64,000 bases of DNA from Pseudomonas saponiphila (GTDB lineage: Bacteria; Pseudomonadota; Gammaproteobacteria; Pseudomonadales; Pseudomonadaceae): contig NZ_FNTJ01000001.1 of assembly GCF_900105185.1 (NCBI RefSeq), forward strand, positions 2,810,501 to 2,874,500, given 5' to 3'. Under the pieces are notes generated by a model. The model had not been told where the DNA came from. It did not search any database and was given only the letters and a program-made list of their open reading frames with translations. Each line of letters starts with the position of its first letter. Position 1 is the stretch's first letter. This document shows, piece by piece, positions 10,189 to 17,200 of this stretch. The position numbers and the translations under genes are program-made.

Positions 10189-10677
10189 ATGGATGTAAAA
10201 CTGCGCGAAGTACGGCCCTTTCGCGTTGCAGGCCTGCAAGTGCGGACCCGCAACGCGGCGGAGCAACAGGCGGACAGCGCCCGGATCGGGCCGATGTGGC
10301 AACGTTTTTATGTCGAAGACCTGTTCAACAAGATTGCCTTGCGGCAACCGGACTCGTTCGTCTACGGGGTCTATTCCAACTACGAGTCCGATGCTTCTGG
10401 GGCGTTCGACGTGATGGCCGGAGTGGCGGTGAGTGATGCCAGCGCCGACTACCCCAGCGTGCAGATCCAGGGCGGTGACTACCTGGTGTTCAGCGCCCAG
10501 GGCGCGATGCCCGATTGCGTGATCCAGGCCTGGGGCCTGATCTGGGCCTACTTCCAGGACAATCCTGAGGTTCGTCGCGCCTTCGCCACGGATTTCGAGG
10601 TCTATACCAGCCCCGACTCGGTGGCCATCTACATCGGGATTCAGGATTCGGGCAGCGCTTCGCGCTCCAGCAACTGA
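10189..10677 (+). CDS. GyrI-like / effector-binding-domain protein
   Basis: The protein has 162 residues and begins MDVKLREVRPFRVAGLQVRT, the first strand of the GyrI-like (AraC effector-binding) fold. The closing strands ATDFEVYTSPDSVAIYIGI agree. Members bind small hydrophobic or cationic ligands, either as the sensor part of regulators or as stand-alone proteins such as GyrI or Cass2. This one has no DNA-binding domain. ATG at 10189 has AAAGGA at about 9 bp; a nearer ATG at 10180 abuts that site and is less likely. Its last 37 bp overlap the end of the convergent ada gene. Confidence 0.75.
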   Translation: MDVKLREVRPFRVAGLQVRTRNAAEQQADSARIGPMWQRFYVEDLFNKIALRQPDSFVYGVYSNYESDASGAFDVMAGVAVSDASADYPSVQIQGGDYLVFSAQGAMPDCVIQAWGLIWAYFQDNPEVRRAFATDFEVYTSPDSVAIYIGIQDSGSASRSSN

Positions 10678-11714
10678 CGCTTGCGCTCCACTCCCCAGCG
10701 GTAGCCGGAAAGGCTGCCGTCGCTGCGCACCACCCGGTGGCAGGGGATGGCCACCGCCAGGCAGTTGGCTGCACAGGCTTGGGCCACCGCTCGCATGGAC
10801 TTGGGCGCGCCGATGCGCTGAGCGATCTCGGCGTAGCTGGCGGTGCTGCCGGCGGGAATGCTCTGCAGGGCCTGCCACACCCGTTCCTGGAACGCGGTGC
10901 CGCGCAGGTCCAGGGGCAGGTCCAGGCCAATCGCCGGCGCTTCGATAAAACCCACCACCCGGGCCACCAGACGCTCGAAATCCGCGTCGGCCCCCAACAG
11001 ATTGGCCCGAGGAAACTTGTCCTGCAGTTGCTCCAGCAACTGGTTGGGGTCGTCCCCCAGGAGGATGGCGCATACCCCGCGCTCGCTCCGGGCCACCAGG
11101 ATCGCCCCCAGGGAGCACTGGCCCACGGCAAAGCGGATATCGGTGTTGGGGCCGCCGGCGCGGTAGTCGCTGGGTTTCATGCCCAGCAATTGGTCGGCGG
11201 CCTCATAGAAGCGGCTGTTGGAATTGAAGCCGGCGTCGTACAAGGCGTCGGTCACCGAGTGGCCGTTCTCCAGGTGGTGGCGGACCTTGCGTGAGCGTTG
11301 CGCGCTGGCATAGCCCCGCGGCGTGAGTCCGGTGGCGGCCTTGAACACCCGGTGGAAGTGGTAGCTGCTCATGCCCGCGTGCCGCGCCAGTTGCTCCAGG
11401 CTGGGGGCCGATTCGGCGCGCTCGATCTGTCGACAGGCTTCGGCCACCATCGCCGCGTGGTGGGCGGCGACCTGGGTCTGGTCGCTGGCCTGGCGTTTGC
11501 TCGGCCGATAGCCTGCGGCTTCGGCTTGTTCGGCGCTGTCGAAGAACTCGACGTTTTCCGCTTTCGGCCGTCGCGACAGGCTGCTGGGGCGGCAGTACAC
11601 GCCGGTGGTGCGCACGGCGTAGACGAAGCTCGCATCGGCGCTGGCGTCGCGCTTGAGCACGGCCTGCCAGCGTGGGTCCTGTTCGATGCGCTGTTTGCGC
11701 GATGGGGCATTCAT
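10641..11714 (-). CDS. ada: Ada-type O6-methylguanine-DNA methyltransferase / AraC regulator
   Basis: The 357-residue protein has three parts: an N-terminal Ada sensor domain (about 1-80), an AraC-type helix-turn-helix (about 85-185, SLEQLARHAGMSSYHFHRVF) and a C-terminal methyltransferase with the suicide-cysteine motif IPCHRVVR (Cys325). The last removes methyl groups from O6-methylguanine. In E. coli Ada, four cysteines (38, 42, 69, 72) bind zinc and Cys38 accepts methyl from phosphotriesters. Here only the first remains (Cys41, GVYCRPS); the others are Ser45, Ser72 and Gln75. Methylphosphotriester sensing is therefore doubtful, while guanine repair looks intact. An Ada-box-like element lies 54 bp before the start. 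It is third in line after the 2OG oxygenase gene and alkB. GAGGA precedes ATG 11714. Confidence 0.9.
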   Translation of the reverse strand: MNAPSRKQRIEQDPRWQAVLKRDASADASFVYAVRTTGVYCRPSSLSRRPKAENVEFFDSAEQAEAAGYRPSKRQASDQTQVAAHHAAMVAEACRQIERAESAPSLEQLARHAGMSSYHFHRVFKAATGLTPRGYASAQRSRKVRHHLENGHSVTDALYDAGFNSNSRFYEAADQLLGMKPSDYRAGGPNTDIRFAVGQCSLGAILVARSERGVCAILLGDDPNQLLEQLQDKFPRANLLGADADFERLVARVVGFIEAPAIGLDLPLDLRGTAFQERVWQALQSIPAGSTASYAEIAQRIGAPKSMRAVAQACAANCLAVAIPCHRVVRSDGSLSGYRWGVERKRQLLEREALPES

Positions 11715-11768
11715 GATCGGTCCTCGGCCGGAAGTGGCGGCCAGATTAACCCCCTGGGGCTTGTCCGG

Positions 11769-11794
11769 CACTCCGCGGCTTGCGCTTGAATTCC
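11769..11794 (-). promoter_or_regulatory. Ada-box-like element upstream of ada
   Basis: Read on the minus strand this contains CAAGCGCA, 7 of 8 matches to the E. coli Ada box AAAGCGCA, preceded by AATT. The 26-bp element is repeated with 22 identical positions upstream of the 2OG oxygenase gene at 13247. It lies between the alkB stop and the ada start, so ada probably has its own promoter; TTAATCT downstream could be the -10. Confidence 0.6.
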
Positions 11795-11799
11795 CGCTT

Positions 11800-12480
11800 T
11801 CAACCGGCATGGCGAAAGGTCAGGTTGATCCGCTGTCGGCCAAGCTCCGGGTGAGTGCCGTCCTTGAGCGGCAGCACCCCGTGATAGCGCAGGCGATCGA
11901 CACCACCCCAGACCACCACGTCGGCATGGAGCAGGGGCACCCGCTGGCTCTTGTCGCTGCGCTGCTGGCCGCCGAACAGGAAGATCGCCGGCAGCCCCAG
12001 GGACAGGGAAACAATGGGCGCGTTGAAGTCGCGTTCGTTCCTGTCCTGGTGAAGGGACATTTTCGCGCCGGGGCGGTAGCAGTTGATCAGGCAGGAGTCG
12101 GGATTGAAGTCGTTGAAGCCGGCGGCTTGTGCTGCGTGCTCGGCCAGTTGCCGGAACACCTCGGGCATTGCCGGCCAGGGCCGCAGGCTTTGCGGGTCGA
12201 TGGCGCTGTAACGGTAGCCGTGGCGGTCGGTGGTCCAGCCCAGCGCGCCGCAACTGCTCAAACCGACGGACATGGTATGGCCGCCCGGCGTCATCATCTG
12301 GCGAAAGGGCGCTGCTGCCAGGACTTCGTCGAGCCTGGGCAGCAGGCGTTCGGTCCAGGGCAGGGCAAAGCCGCGCAAGACCCGGGCCTGGGGCCCCAGC
12401 ACCTCGGTACGTGCCGGCTGCAGCAGGTCGCTTTCGGCAAAGAGCCCGAGATTGGCAGGGGCGTCAGGGTTACAAGGCAT
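11800..12480 (-). CDS. alkB: DNA oxidative demethylase AlkB
   Basis: The 226-residue Fe(II)/2-oxoglutarate dioxygenase removes methyl groups from 1-methyladenine and 3-methylcytosine by oxidation. The iron facial triad is visible as His144-x-Asp146 (MSLHQDRNE) and His200 (RLRYHGV). The 2-oxoglutarate-binding Arg is in RQRINLTFR, and the nucleotide-recognition segment GWTTDRHGYRYS is present. Length and motifs are those of E. coli AlkB. Its ATG overlaps the end of the upstream 2OG oxygenase gene by 11 bp, and ada follows after 85 bp, so the three probably form one alkylation-repair operon. Confidence 0.93.
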   Translation of the reverse strand: MPCNPDAPANLGLFAESDLLQPARTEVLGPQARVLRGFALPWTERLLPRLDEVLAAAPFRQMMTPGGHTMSVGLSSCGALGWTTDRHGYRYSAIDPQSLRPWPAMPEVFRQLAEHAAQAAGFNDFNPDSCLINCYRPGAKMSLHQDRNERDFNAPIVSLSLGLPAIFLFGGQQRSDKSQRVPLLHADVVVWGGVDRLRYHGVLPLKDGTHPELGRQRINLTFRHAG

Positions 12481-13186
12481 CGTGAAAGATCACTCCAAGG
12501 GTGTGGCGCTGGCCGCTGTGCACGCGGCTGACCCCGTGGCGCAGGGTCACCCGATAATGCCCGCGCGCACCTTTTATCGGCCGATGATGCACGGCAAAAA
12601 CCAGCCCATCACCTTGCTTCAGACCAATGACCTGTGGCCGGGACTGCATGCGCGGGCGCTGCTCGGTGAGCACCAGTTCGCCGCCGCTGAAGTCGGTTCC
12701 CGGTCGGGACAGCATGAACACCGCCTGCAAGGGAAACACCTGCTCGCCATACAGATCCTGATGCAGGCAGTTGTAGTCCTCGGGACCGTATTGCAGCAAC
12801 AGTGGCGTGGGGCGCAACTGGCCGGCGGCGTGACAGCGCTGGATGAATGCCGAATGTTCTGCCGGGTAGCGGACGTCGAGGTTCATGTTCTGGTTCCAGC
12901 GGTTGGCCTGCTCCACCAGATGGGGATAGAGCTGTTGGCGCAGTTGCGCCACCAGCTCGGGCAGCGGATAGCGAAAGTACTGGTACTGACCGCGGCCGAA
13001 ACCATGGCGGGCCATCAGCACTTTCGAACGGAACAGTTCGGGCTGCGGATACAGGTCGCAGAGGGCCTGGCATTGCTGGGCCGTCAACAGGCCTTCGAGG
13101 CGGGCGCAGCCGTCCTGGTCCAGGGCCTGCGTGATGCGGGCCCAGTCCAGTTGCTGCAGACGCTGGTGAAGCGAGGAAGCGGGCAT
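12470..13186 (-). CDS. 2OG-Fe(II) oxygenase of the COG3826 / Oxygenase-NA type
   Basis: The 238-residue protein has a double-stranded beta-helix dioxygenase core. Iron ligands are His142-x-Asp144 (CLHQDLYGEQ) and His223, with the 2-oxoglutarate Arg227 in RVHSGQRHTLG. A strand FSGGELVLTEQRP lies between. It resembles an uncharacterised prokaryotic family that I recall being linked to oxidative repair of damaged DNA; the exact substrate is unknown. It overlaps alkB by 11 bp and shares an Ada-box-like element with ada. Both facts support a role in the alkylation response. ATG 13186 has a modest AGGA at 9 bp; the frame is open upstream without a better start. Confidence 0.8.
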   Translation of the reverse strand: MPASSLHQRLQQLDWARITQALDQDGCARLEGLLTAQQCQALCDLYPQPELFRSKVLMARHGFGRGQYQYFRYPLPELVAQLRQQLYPHLVEQANRWNQNMNLDVRYPAEHSAFIQRCHAAGQLRPTPLLLQYGPEDYNCLHQDLYGEQVFPLQAVFMLSRPGTDFSGGELVLTEQRPRMQSRPQVIGLKQGDGLVFAVHHRPIKGARGHYRVTLRHGVSRVHSGQRHTLGVIFHDAL

Positions 13187-13246
13187 GGCACGAGTGTCCT
13201 GGGCCGGAAAGATACCGGGCAGTCTGGGGCTCGGTCGGCCAGTGCG

Positions 13247-13272
13247 CACTCCGCTGCTTGCGCTCGAATCCG
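13247..13272 (-). promoter_or_regulatory. Ada-box-like element upstream of the 2OG oxygenase gene
   Basis: This is a near-copy (22 of 26 positions) of the element at 11769, with the core CGAGCGCA on the minus strand. It ends 60 bp before the start codon, against 54 bp for ada. A TATCTT further downstream could be the -10. It would place the whole operon under Ada. Confidence 0.55.
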
Positions 13273-13283
13273 GGGTGGGGGAA

Positions 13284-13454
13284 TTACAGGGCCTTGCTGA
13301 CGCTGACGTCGCTGATTACGTCGCCGGACTGACCATGCAGGGCTTCCAGGGCGGCCCGGGCCTCTTCCTGGGTGCCGTTTTGCAACTGGGCGAATTCGAA
13401 GCGGCGCTCACCGTTGAGCTTGTATTTGATGACGTACTTGGTGGTCTGGGACAC
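13284..13454 (-). CDS. Small hypothetical protein (56 aa)
   Basis: A short protein begins VSQTTKYVIKYKLNGERRF from a GTG start at 13454, with AGG at about 8 bp. It looks like a compact alpha/beta domain: two strands, a helix QEEARAALEALHG, then a strand DVISDVSVSKAL. The pattern suggests a real folded domain. I do not recognise the family. It lies 32 bp downstream of the DUF1883 gene on the same strand, and the two may be co-transcribed. Confidence 0.6.
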   Translation of the reverse strand: MSQTTKYVIKYKLNGERRFEFAQLQNGTQEEARAALEALHGQSGDVISDVSVSKAL

Positions 13455-13486
13455 GGGATTACCTGTTGGCGCAGAAGGGCTGTGGC

Positions 13487-13789
13487 TTAACGCAGTTTCG
13501 AGCTGGAGCGGCGAATGATGCGGATCGAGTGGCTCAGGTTCGGCTTGCGGGTCACGCTGATCGGGCGCCGATTGACCGTGTCGATGGTGATATTCCAGAA
13601 GCCGGTGCTGGGTGCGGTGATCTTCGCCGGAAACTTGTCGAAAGCACCGCCGTGATAGGTGTGGCGGCCGCCATTCTTGAAACTGCGGAAGTTGGCATCG
13701 CTCATCAGGCGAATGTTGCAGACCTGGGAGCATTCGATGACGACGATATCGTCTTCGTTCAAGTGCTCGCGCTGGTGGATGAATTTCAT
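13487..13789 (-). CDS. DUF1883-domain protein
   Basis: The first 75 or so of 100 residues match the DUF1883 pattern: MKFIHQREHLNEDDIVVIECSQVCNIRLMSD, then NFRSFKNGGRHTYHGGAF and FPAKITAPSTGFWNITID. The family consists of small beta-rich proteins of unknown role, sometimes fused to TIR domains; no TIR part is present here. GGAGG lies just before the ATG. A basic Arg/Ser tail ends the protein. Cytoplasmic, function unknown. Confidence 0.8.
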   Translation of the reverse strand: MKFIHQREHLNEDDIVVIECSQVCNIRLMSDANFRSFKNGGRHTYHGGAFDKFPAKITAPSTGFWNITIDTVNRRPISVTRKPNLSHSIRIIRRSSSKLR

Positions 13790-14000
13790 GGGCGCCTCCA
13801 GAAGGGCTATAGCTACAAAAAACCAAAACAGGTGCGTGGGCGATGGCGCAGTTTATCAGGCCCGACGGGGTATTATTCGGCCCCCGCGTCGGGGTTTGAC
13901 AATTTAAAACAGTTATTTGGATTTTTATCGGCGATAAAGCCGTGCCTCCGGAGAAAAACAGCGCCGTTGCTGTCGGAGGGACATTTATTGGAGTTTTGCT

Positions 14001-14351
14001 ATGAAACGCTGGGCGTGGATTGTGGTGTTGGCCATCAGTGGCTGTGCGACGGTTTCGGACATCAACCAGACGCCGCCGACCCTGAGCGTGATCTCCGGCA
14101 AGAAGCCCCAGGAGTACGTCCAGTGCCTGAGCGGCAACCTCTCCGGCAGCCGCGGTGCGTTGCAGGTCGAGCCGCACAAGGGCGGGTATCGAGTGATCGT
14201 GCCTCAGAGCCTGTCGTCGGCTCCGGCGGCGGTGTTCTACATCGATGAACGCTCCGGGGGCAGCAGCATCAAGCTGCACGAACAGATGTCCAACAACCCC
14301 TTGCGTCCTCAGGACGTGCACAAGGCCGGGGAGGCCTGCATCTCCGGTTGA
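14001..14351 (+). CDS. Small outer-membrane-type lipoprotein
   Basis: The 116-residue protein has a lipoprotein signal peptide: MKRWAWIVVLAISGC, with Cys15 as the lipidation site. The mature part (ATVSDINQTPPTLSV and on) is a small beta domain with a further Cys near each end (QCLSGN, EACISG) that may form a disulfide. No family was recognised. GGAG precedes the ATG. A TTGACA-containing AT-rich stretch 60-95 bp upstream probably holds the promoter, shared divergently with the DUF1883 gene. Confidence 0.7.
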   Translation: MKRWAWIVVLAISGCATVSDINQTPPTLSVISGKKPQEYVQCLSGNLSGSRGALQVEPHKGGYRVIVPQSLSSAPAAVFYIDERSGGSSIKLHEQMSNNPLRPQDVHKAGEACISG

Positions 14352-14572
14352 ACGTGCGGGCCCAGGCGTGTCCTGGCCTCTCTTTCTTCGCCGGTACCGC
14401 AAGCGCTGGCCGGTTCAAGCCGCCCGGCAAGGCCGCGCCCGTGCGGTGCGACAGCGGCCTGCCTGCAGTGCACAGGCGCCTGTTTTGCATTGTCGCAGTG
14501 GATCTATTGCCCTACTATTTGTGCGCTTATGCCGGATGGGTCTAAGCATATAACTAGAATAATGGAGTACAT

Positions 14573-15223
14573 ATGATCCCACTGGATCGGATGCTGTTGA
14601 GCGGCCTGATGCTGCTGTTCATACAATCTGCCTCTGCCGTCGACGGCCAGAAGGTGTTCACTCAGGGTGGCGCCCAGCCAGGGGCGACGGCCTGTCTGGC
14701 TTGTCACGGTGCTGATGCAATGGGCCTGGCGCCTGCCGGCTTTCCGCGCCTGGCGGGGTTGCCGGCGGGCTACCTGGCCAAGCAGTTGCATGATTTTCGC
14801 AGTGGCGCCCGCAACAACCCGGTGATGCAGCCCCTGGCCAAGGCCTTGAGCGAAGAGGAAATCACCGCGGTCACCGCGACCCTGGCGGCGATGCCTGGAC
14901 CACAGACCCCGCAGACCCACCGCAGCCAGAGCGCCAGCGGCGTTGGCGAGCGCCTGGCCCTGCGCGGTGCCTGGGAGCGTCAGGTGCCCGAGTGCGTCAG
15001 CTGTCACGGGCCGGGTGGTGTCGGTGTGGGCGTGGCATTTCCGCCGCTTGCCGGGCAGCCCGCCAGCTACCTCGTGGCTCAGTTGAACGCCTGGCGCGAC
15101 GGCACTCGTCACAACGATCCCAATGACCTGATGGGGCATGTCGCCAAATCCCTGACTGGCGACGAGGTCACAGCGGTGGCGGACTACTTTGCGCAATTGA
15201 AAACCCAGGAGGCGCGGCCATGA
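14573..15223 (+). CDS. tsdB: Diheme cytochrome c, TsdB-like (c4 type)
   Basis: The 216-residue exported protein has two c-type heme motifs, CLACH (Cys41-His45) and CVSCH (Cys141-His145), one in each of two similar halves. Each half carries a PRLAGLPAGYL / PPLAGQPASYL segment and a following Met (MQPLAK, MGHVAK) suited to be the distal heme ligand. This is the cytochrome c4 plan. It overlaps the next gene by ATGA. A c4-like TsdB paired with TsdA is the known arrangement of thiosulfate dehydrogenase in several proteobacteria including Pseudomonas, with TsdB as electron acceptor. The assignment rests on the pairing. Confidence 0.7.
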   Translation: MIPLDRMLLSGLMLLFIQSASAVDGQKVFTQGGAQPGATACLACHGADAMGLAPAGFPRLAGLPAGYLAKQLHDFRSGARNNPVMQPLAKALSEEEITAVTATLAAMPGPQTPQTHRSQSASGVGERLALRGAWERQVPECVSCHGPGGVGVGVAFPPLAGQPASYLVAQLNAWRDGTRHNDPNDLMGHVAKSLTGDEVTAVADYFAQLKTQEARP

Positions 15224-16140
15224 AACTATTGATTGCCGGGCCGTTGCTGGCGTTGCTCGCCGCCCAGGTACAAGCCGCGGGCATTGCCATGGAAGATCAG
15301 TCGCAGATACCGGCGCCAAGCGCTTCGCCCCGGGCCGAGTACTTCAGGCCGCCCGCCGAAAGCGAGTTGCCGGACAATGCCTACGGCAGGCTGGTGCGCG
15401 AGGGCCATGCGCTGTTTGTCGACACCAAGCGCCGCGCGCCGCAATACGTGGGCAATGGACTCAATTGCAGCAACTGCCACCTCGATCAGGGGCGTCTGGC
15501 CAACTCCGCGCCGCTGTGGGGCGCCTATCCGATGTACCCCGCCTACCGCAAGAAGAACGACAAGGTGAACACCTTCGCCGAACGCTTGCAGGGGTGTTTC
15601 CAGTTCAGCATGAACGGTGGTCAGCCGCCGGCGGCCGACAGTCCGGAGATAACCGCGCTATCGGTGTATGCCTACTGGCTGGCGAGCAAGGCGCCACTGG
15701 GTGTGGAACTGCCGGGGCGGGGGTATCCCGACGTGGCCCAGCCGGCCAAGGGGTATGACCTGAAGCAGGGCGCGGCGGTGTATCAGGCGCAATGCGCGGT
15801 CTGCCATGGCGAACAGGGGCAGGGACAGAAGGTCGGGGCCGATTACGTGATGCCGCCGCTGTGGGGCAAGGATTCCTACAACTGGGGGGCGGGGATGCAC
15901 CGGATCAATACGGCGGCGTCCTTCATCAAGCACAACATGCCACTGGGCCAGGGTGGCAGCTTGAGCGATCAGCAGGCTTGGGACGTGGCGGCCTTCGTCA
16001 ACAGTCATGAACGGCCTCAGGATCCGCGTCTGGTGGAGGGCTCGATCGAGAAGACTCGGGTCAAGTTTCACGCCAATGACGGGGTAAATTTGTACGGTCA
16101 GACCGTAGAGGGCGTGCTGATCGGCCAGGGCATCCGATAA
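15220..16140 (+). CDS. tsdA: Thiosulfate dehydrogenase TsdA-like diheme cytochrome
   Basis: The 306-residue periplasmic protein has a signal peptide (about 1-19) and two heme motifs, CSNCH (Cys83-His87) and CAVCH (Cys192-His196). TsdA enzymes oxidise two thiosulfates to tetrathionate at a heme ligated by His and an unusual Cys. Cys126, in the segment ERLQGCFQFSMNG between the two hemes, sits where that ligand is expected. Segments APLWGAYPMYPAYRKKNDKVNTF and MPPLWGKDSYNWGAGM also fit the family. It is translationally coupled to the upstream diheme cytochrome and followed by a strong terminator, giving a two-gene operon. Confidence 0.75.
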   Translation: MKLLIAGPLLALLAAQVQAAGIAMEDQSQIPAPSASPRAEYFRPPAESELPDNAYGRLVREGHALFVDTKRRAPQYVGNGLNCSNCHLDQGRLANSAPLWGAYPMYPAYRKKNDKVNTFAERLQGCFQFSMNGGQPPAADSPEITALSVYAYWLASKAPLGVELPGRGYPDVAQPAKGYDLKQGAAVYQAQCAVCHGEQGQGQKVGADYVMPPLWGKDSYNWGAGMHRINTAASFIKHNMPLGQGGSLSDQQAWDVAAFVNSHERPQDPRLVEGSIEKTRVKFHANDGVNLYGQTVEGVLIGQGIR

Positions 16141-16159
16141 ACTAGCGCCTATCGTTACC

Positions 16160-16199
16160 GATGCCGCCTGGGCTCACGCCTTGGCGGCATCGTTTTTTT
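16160..16199 (+). terminator. Intrinsic terminator after the tsdBA-like pair
   Basis: A 9-bp stem, GATGCCGCC / GGCGGCATC, with a 14-nt loop is followed by GTTTTTTT. Confidence 0.85.
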
Positions 16200-16209
16200 G
16201 GGAGAGAGC

Positions 16210-16440
16210 ATGAAGCGGGAAGACGTCAGGGAAAAGCATGCAGAGGGCTCGATCTCTGCCACCCATGTGATCCAGAACCCGGCCAATTCCGGGGAGTGGA
16301 TCGTGTTTTTCAAGAAAAGCGCCGGGCGCAGCTATTTTCTGGTGGATGACAGCGACGAGGTGGAGTCCTTTGCCCGCCTCGACGACTTGATCGAAACCAT
16401 TCGTGGCCTGGGCATCAAGTTCGCCGAAATTCATATGTAG
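16210..16440 (+). CDS. Small conserved-looking hypothetical protein (76 aa)
   Basis: The protein starts MKREDVREKHAEGSI with GGGAGAG right before the ATG. It reads as a small alpha/beta protein: strands GEWIVFFKK and SYFLVDDSDEV, then a helix RLDDLIETIRGLGI. No signal peptide is present. It comes straight after the tsdBA terminator and ends 14 bp before a convergent lipoprotein gene. I do not recognise a family with confidence. Confidence 0.65.
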   Translation: MKREDVREKHAEGSISATHVIQNPANSGEWIVFFKKSAGRSYFLVDDSDEVESFARLDDLIETIRGLGIKFAEIHM

Positions 16441-16454
16441 CGGGCATCTGTCCG

Positions 16455-16736
16455 CTACTTGCAGACCACCACCACGCTGCGGCTCTTGTAGTTGCCGACG
16501 TCGACGCCCAGGGTCTTGTCGCTTTCCTTGGGGGCGGGGGTGCCATCGGTGCTGACGATCCGATAGCCGGTACCGGCGCAGGAAGCATCGGCTTTTTCAT
16601 AGCAGCTGGCCCAGGAGCCGGCCTCTCCGGAGCAATCGATGCTCAGGCCCTGTTCGCCATTGGCCAGGTAAGTATTGGAGGCGGTGGCACATCCGGTCAG
16701 GGCCAGTACCGCGGTGACTGCGAGAAGTCTGTTCAT
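16455..16736 (-). CDS. Small Cys-rich lipoprotein
   Basis: The 93-residue protein begins MNRLLAVTAVLALTGC, a clear lipoprotein signal with Cys16 for lipidation. The mature part has four more cysteines (SIDCSGEAG, ASCYEKADASCAGTGYRI, and a C-terminal VVVVCK) likely to form disulfides in the periplasm. The pattern, with GYRIVS near the end, resembles small Pseudomonas lipoproteins of unknown function. The ribosome binding site before ATG 16736 is weak. The frame is open upstream but lacks a better start. Confidence 0.7.
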   Translation of the reverse strand: MNRLLAVTAVLALTGCATASNTYLANGEQGLSIDCSGEAGSWASCYEKADASCAGTGYRIVSTDGTPAPKESDKTLGVDVGNYKSRSVVVVCK

Positions 16737-17200
16737 GGGGATTTTGTCGTCTGCAGAAGAGGGAATCTTGGGGCTGTGCATCAGTGTCGCGATGCTATAG
16801 CCAATGGCCATTTCGGTACAGCGCATCCCCTTAGTCCATCGTCGCCGCTGAAAAGTGCCGCCGCTCGATAGACGGGATATTCCGCGAACTGCTCAAGGGG
16901 GTGGCCGAAGGCTATTAACGGTGCCATCAGTCGCGCCTGGCGGAGGCTCTGGGAGGGTATTGGGGGACGCTACGCTCGGATGTCCGCCCGGTGCCTGGGC
17001 TCGGCGTGCAGACGCCGGATTTCAAGGCCTGCGGGGGTATGGGGGTTAACCTTGAGCGCTAACTGATGGATGCTACGGAACTATCTGGCGCTTTATTTCT
17101 CTATGATGGCAGCGGTTAGCCAGCGCGGGGCATTGTAAGGTGCACGCCGCCTGATTAGACTGCGCCGAAACTCGCACGCACAGCCTTTTTAAGGACTCAT
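16737..17200. other. Intergenic region without a supported gene
   Basis: These 464 bp separate the lipoprotein gene from galU. No frame on either strand has a start with a ribosome binding site and plausible composition. The galU promoter should lie in its right half, where AT-rich sequence (TTTATTTCTCTATGATGG) occurs about 100 bp before the gene. One short stretch near 16850-16917 reads like a protein C-terminus but lacks a start. Confidence 0.5.

Noticed and set aside
16850..16917. Short stretch reading GIFRELLKGVAEGY then stop
   Set aside because: It looks like a protein C-terminus, but the frame is closed 22 codons upstream and has no start. At most it is a worn gene remnant.
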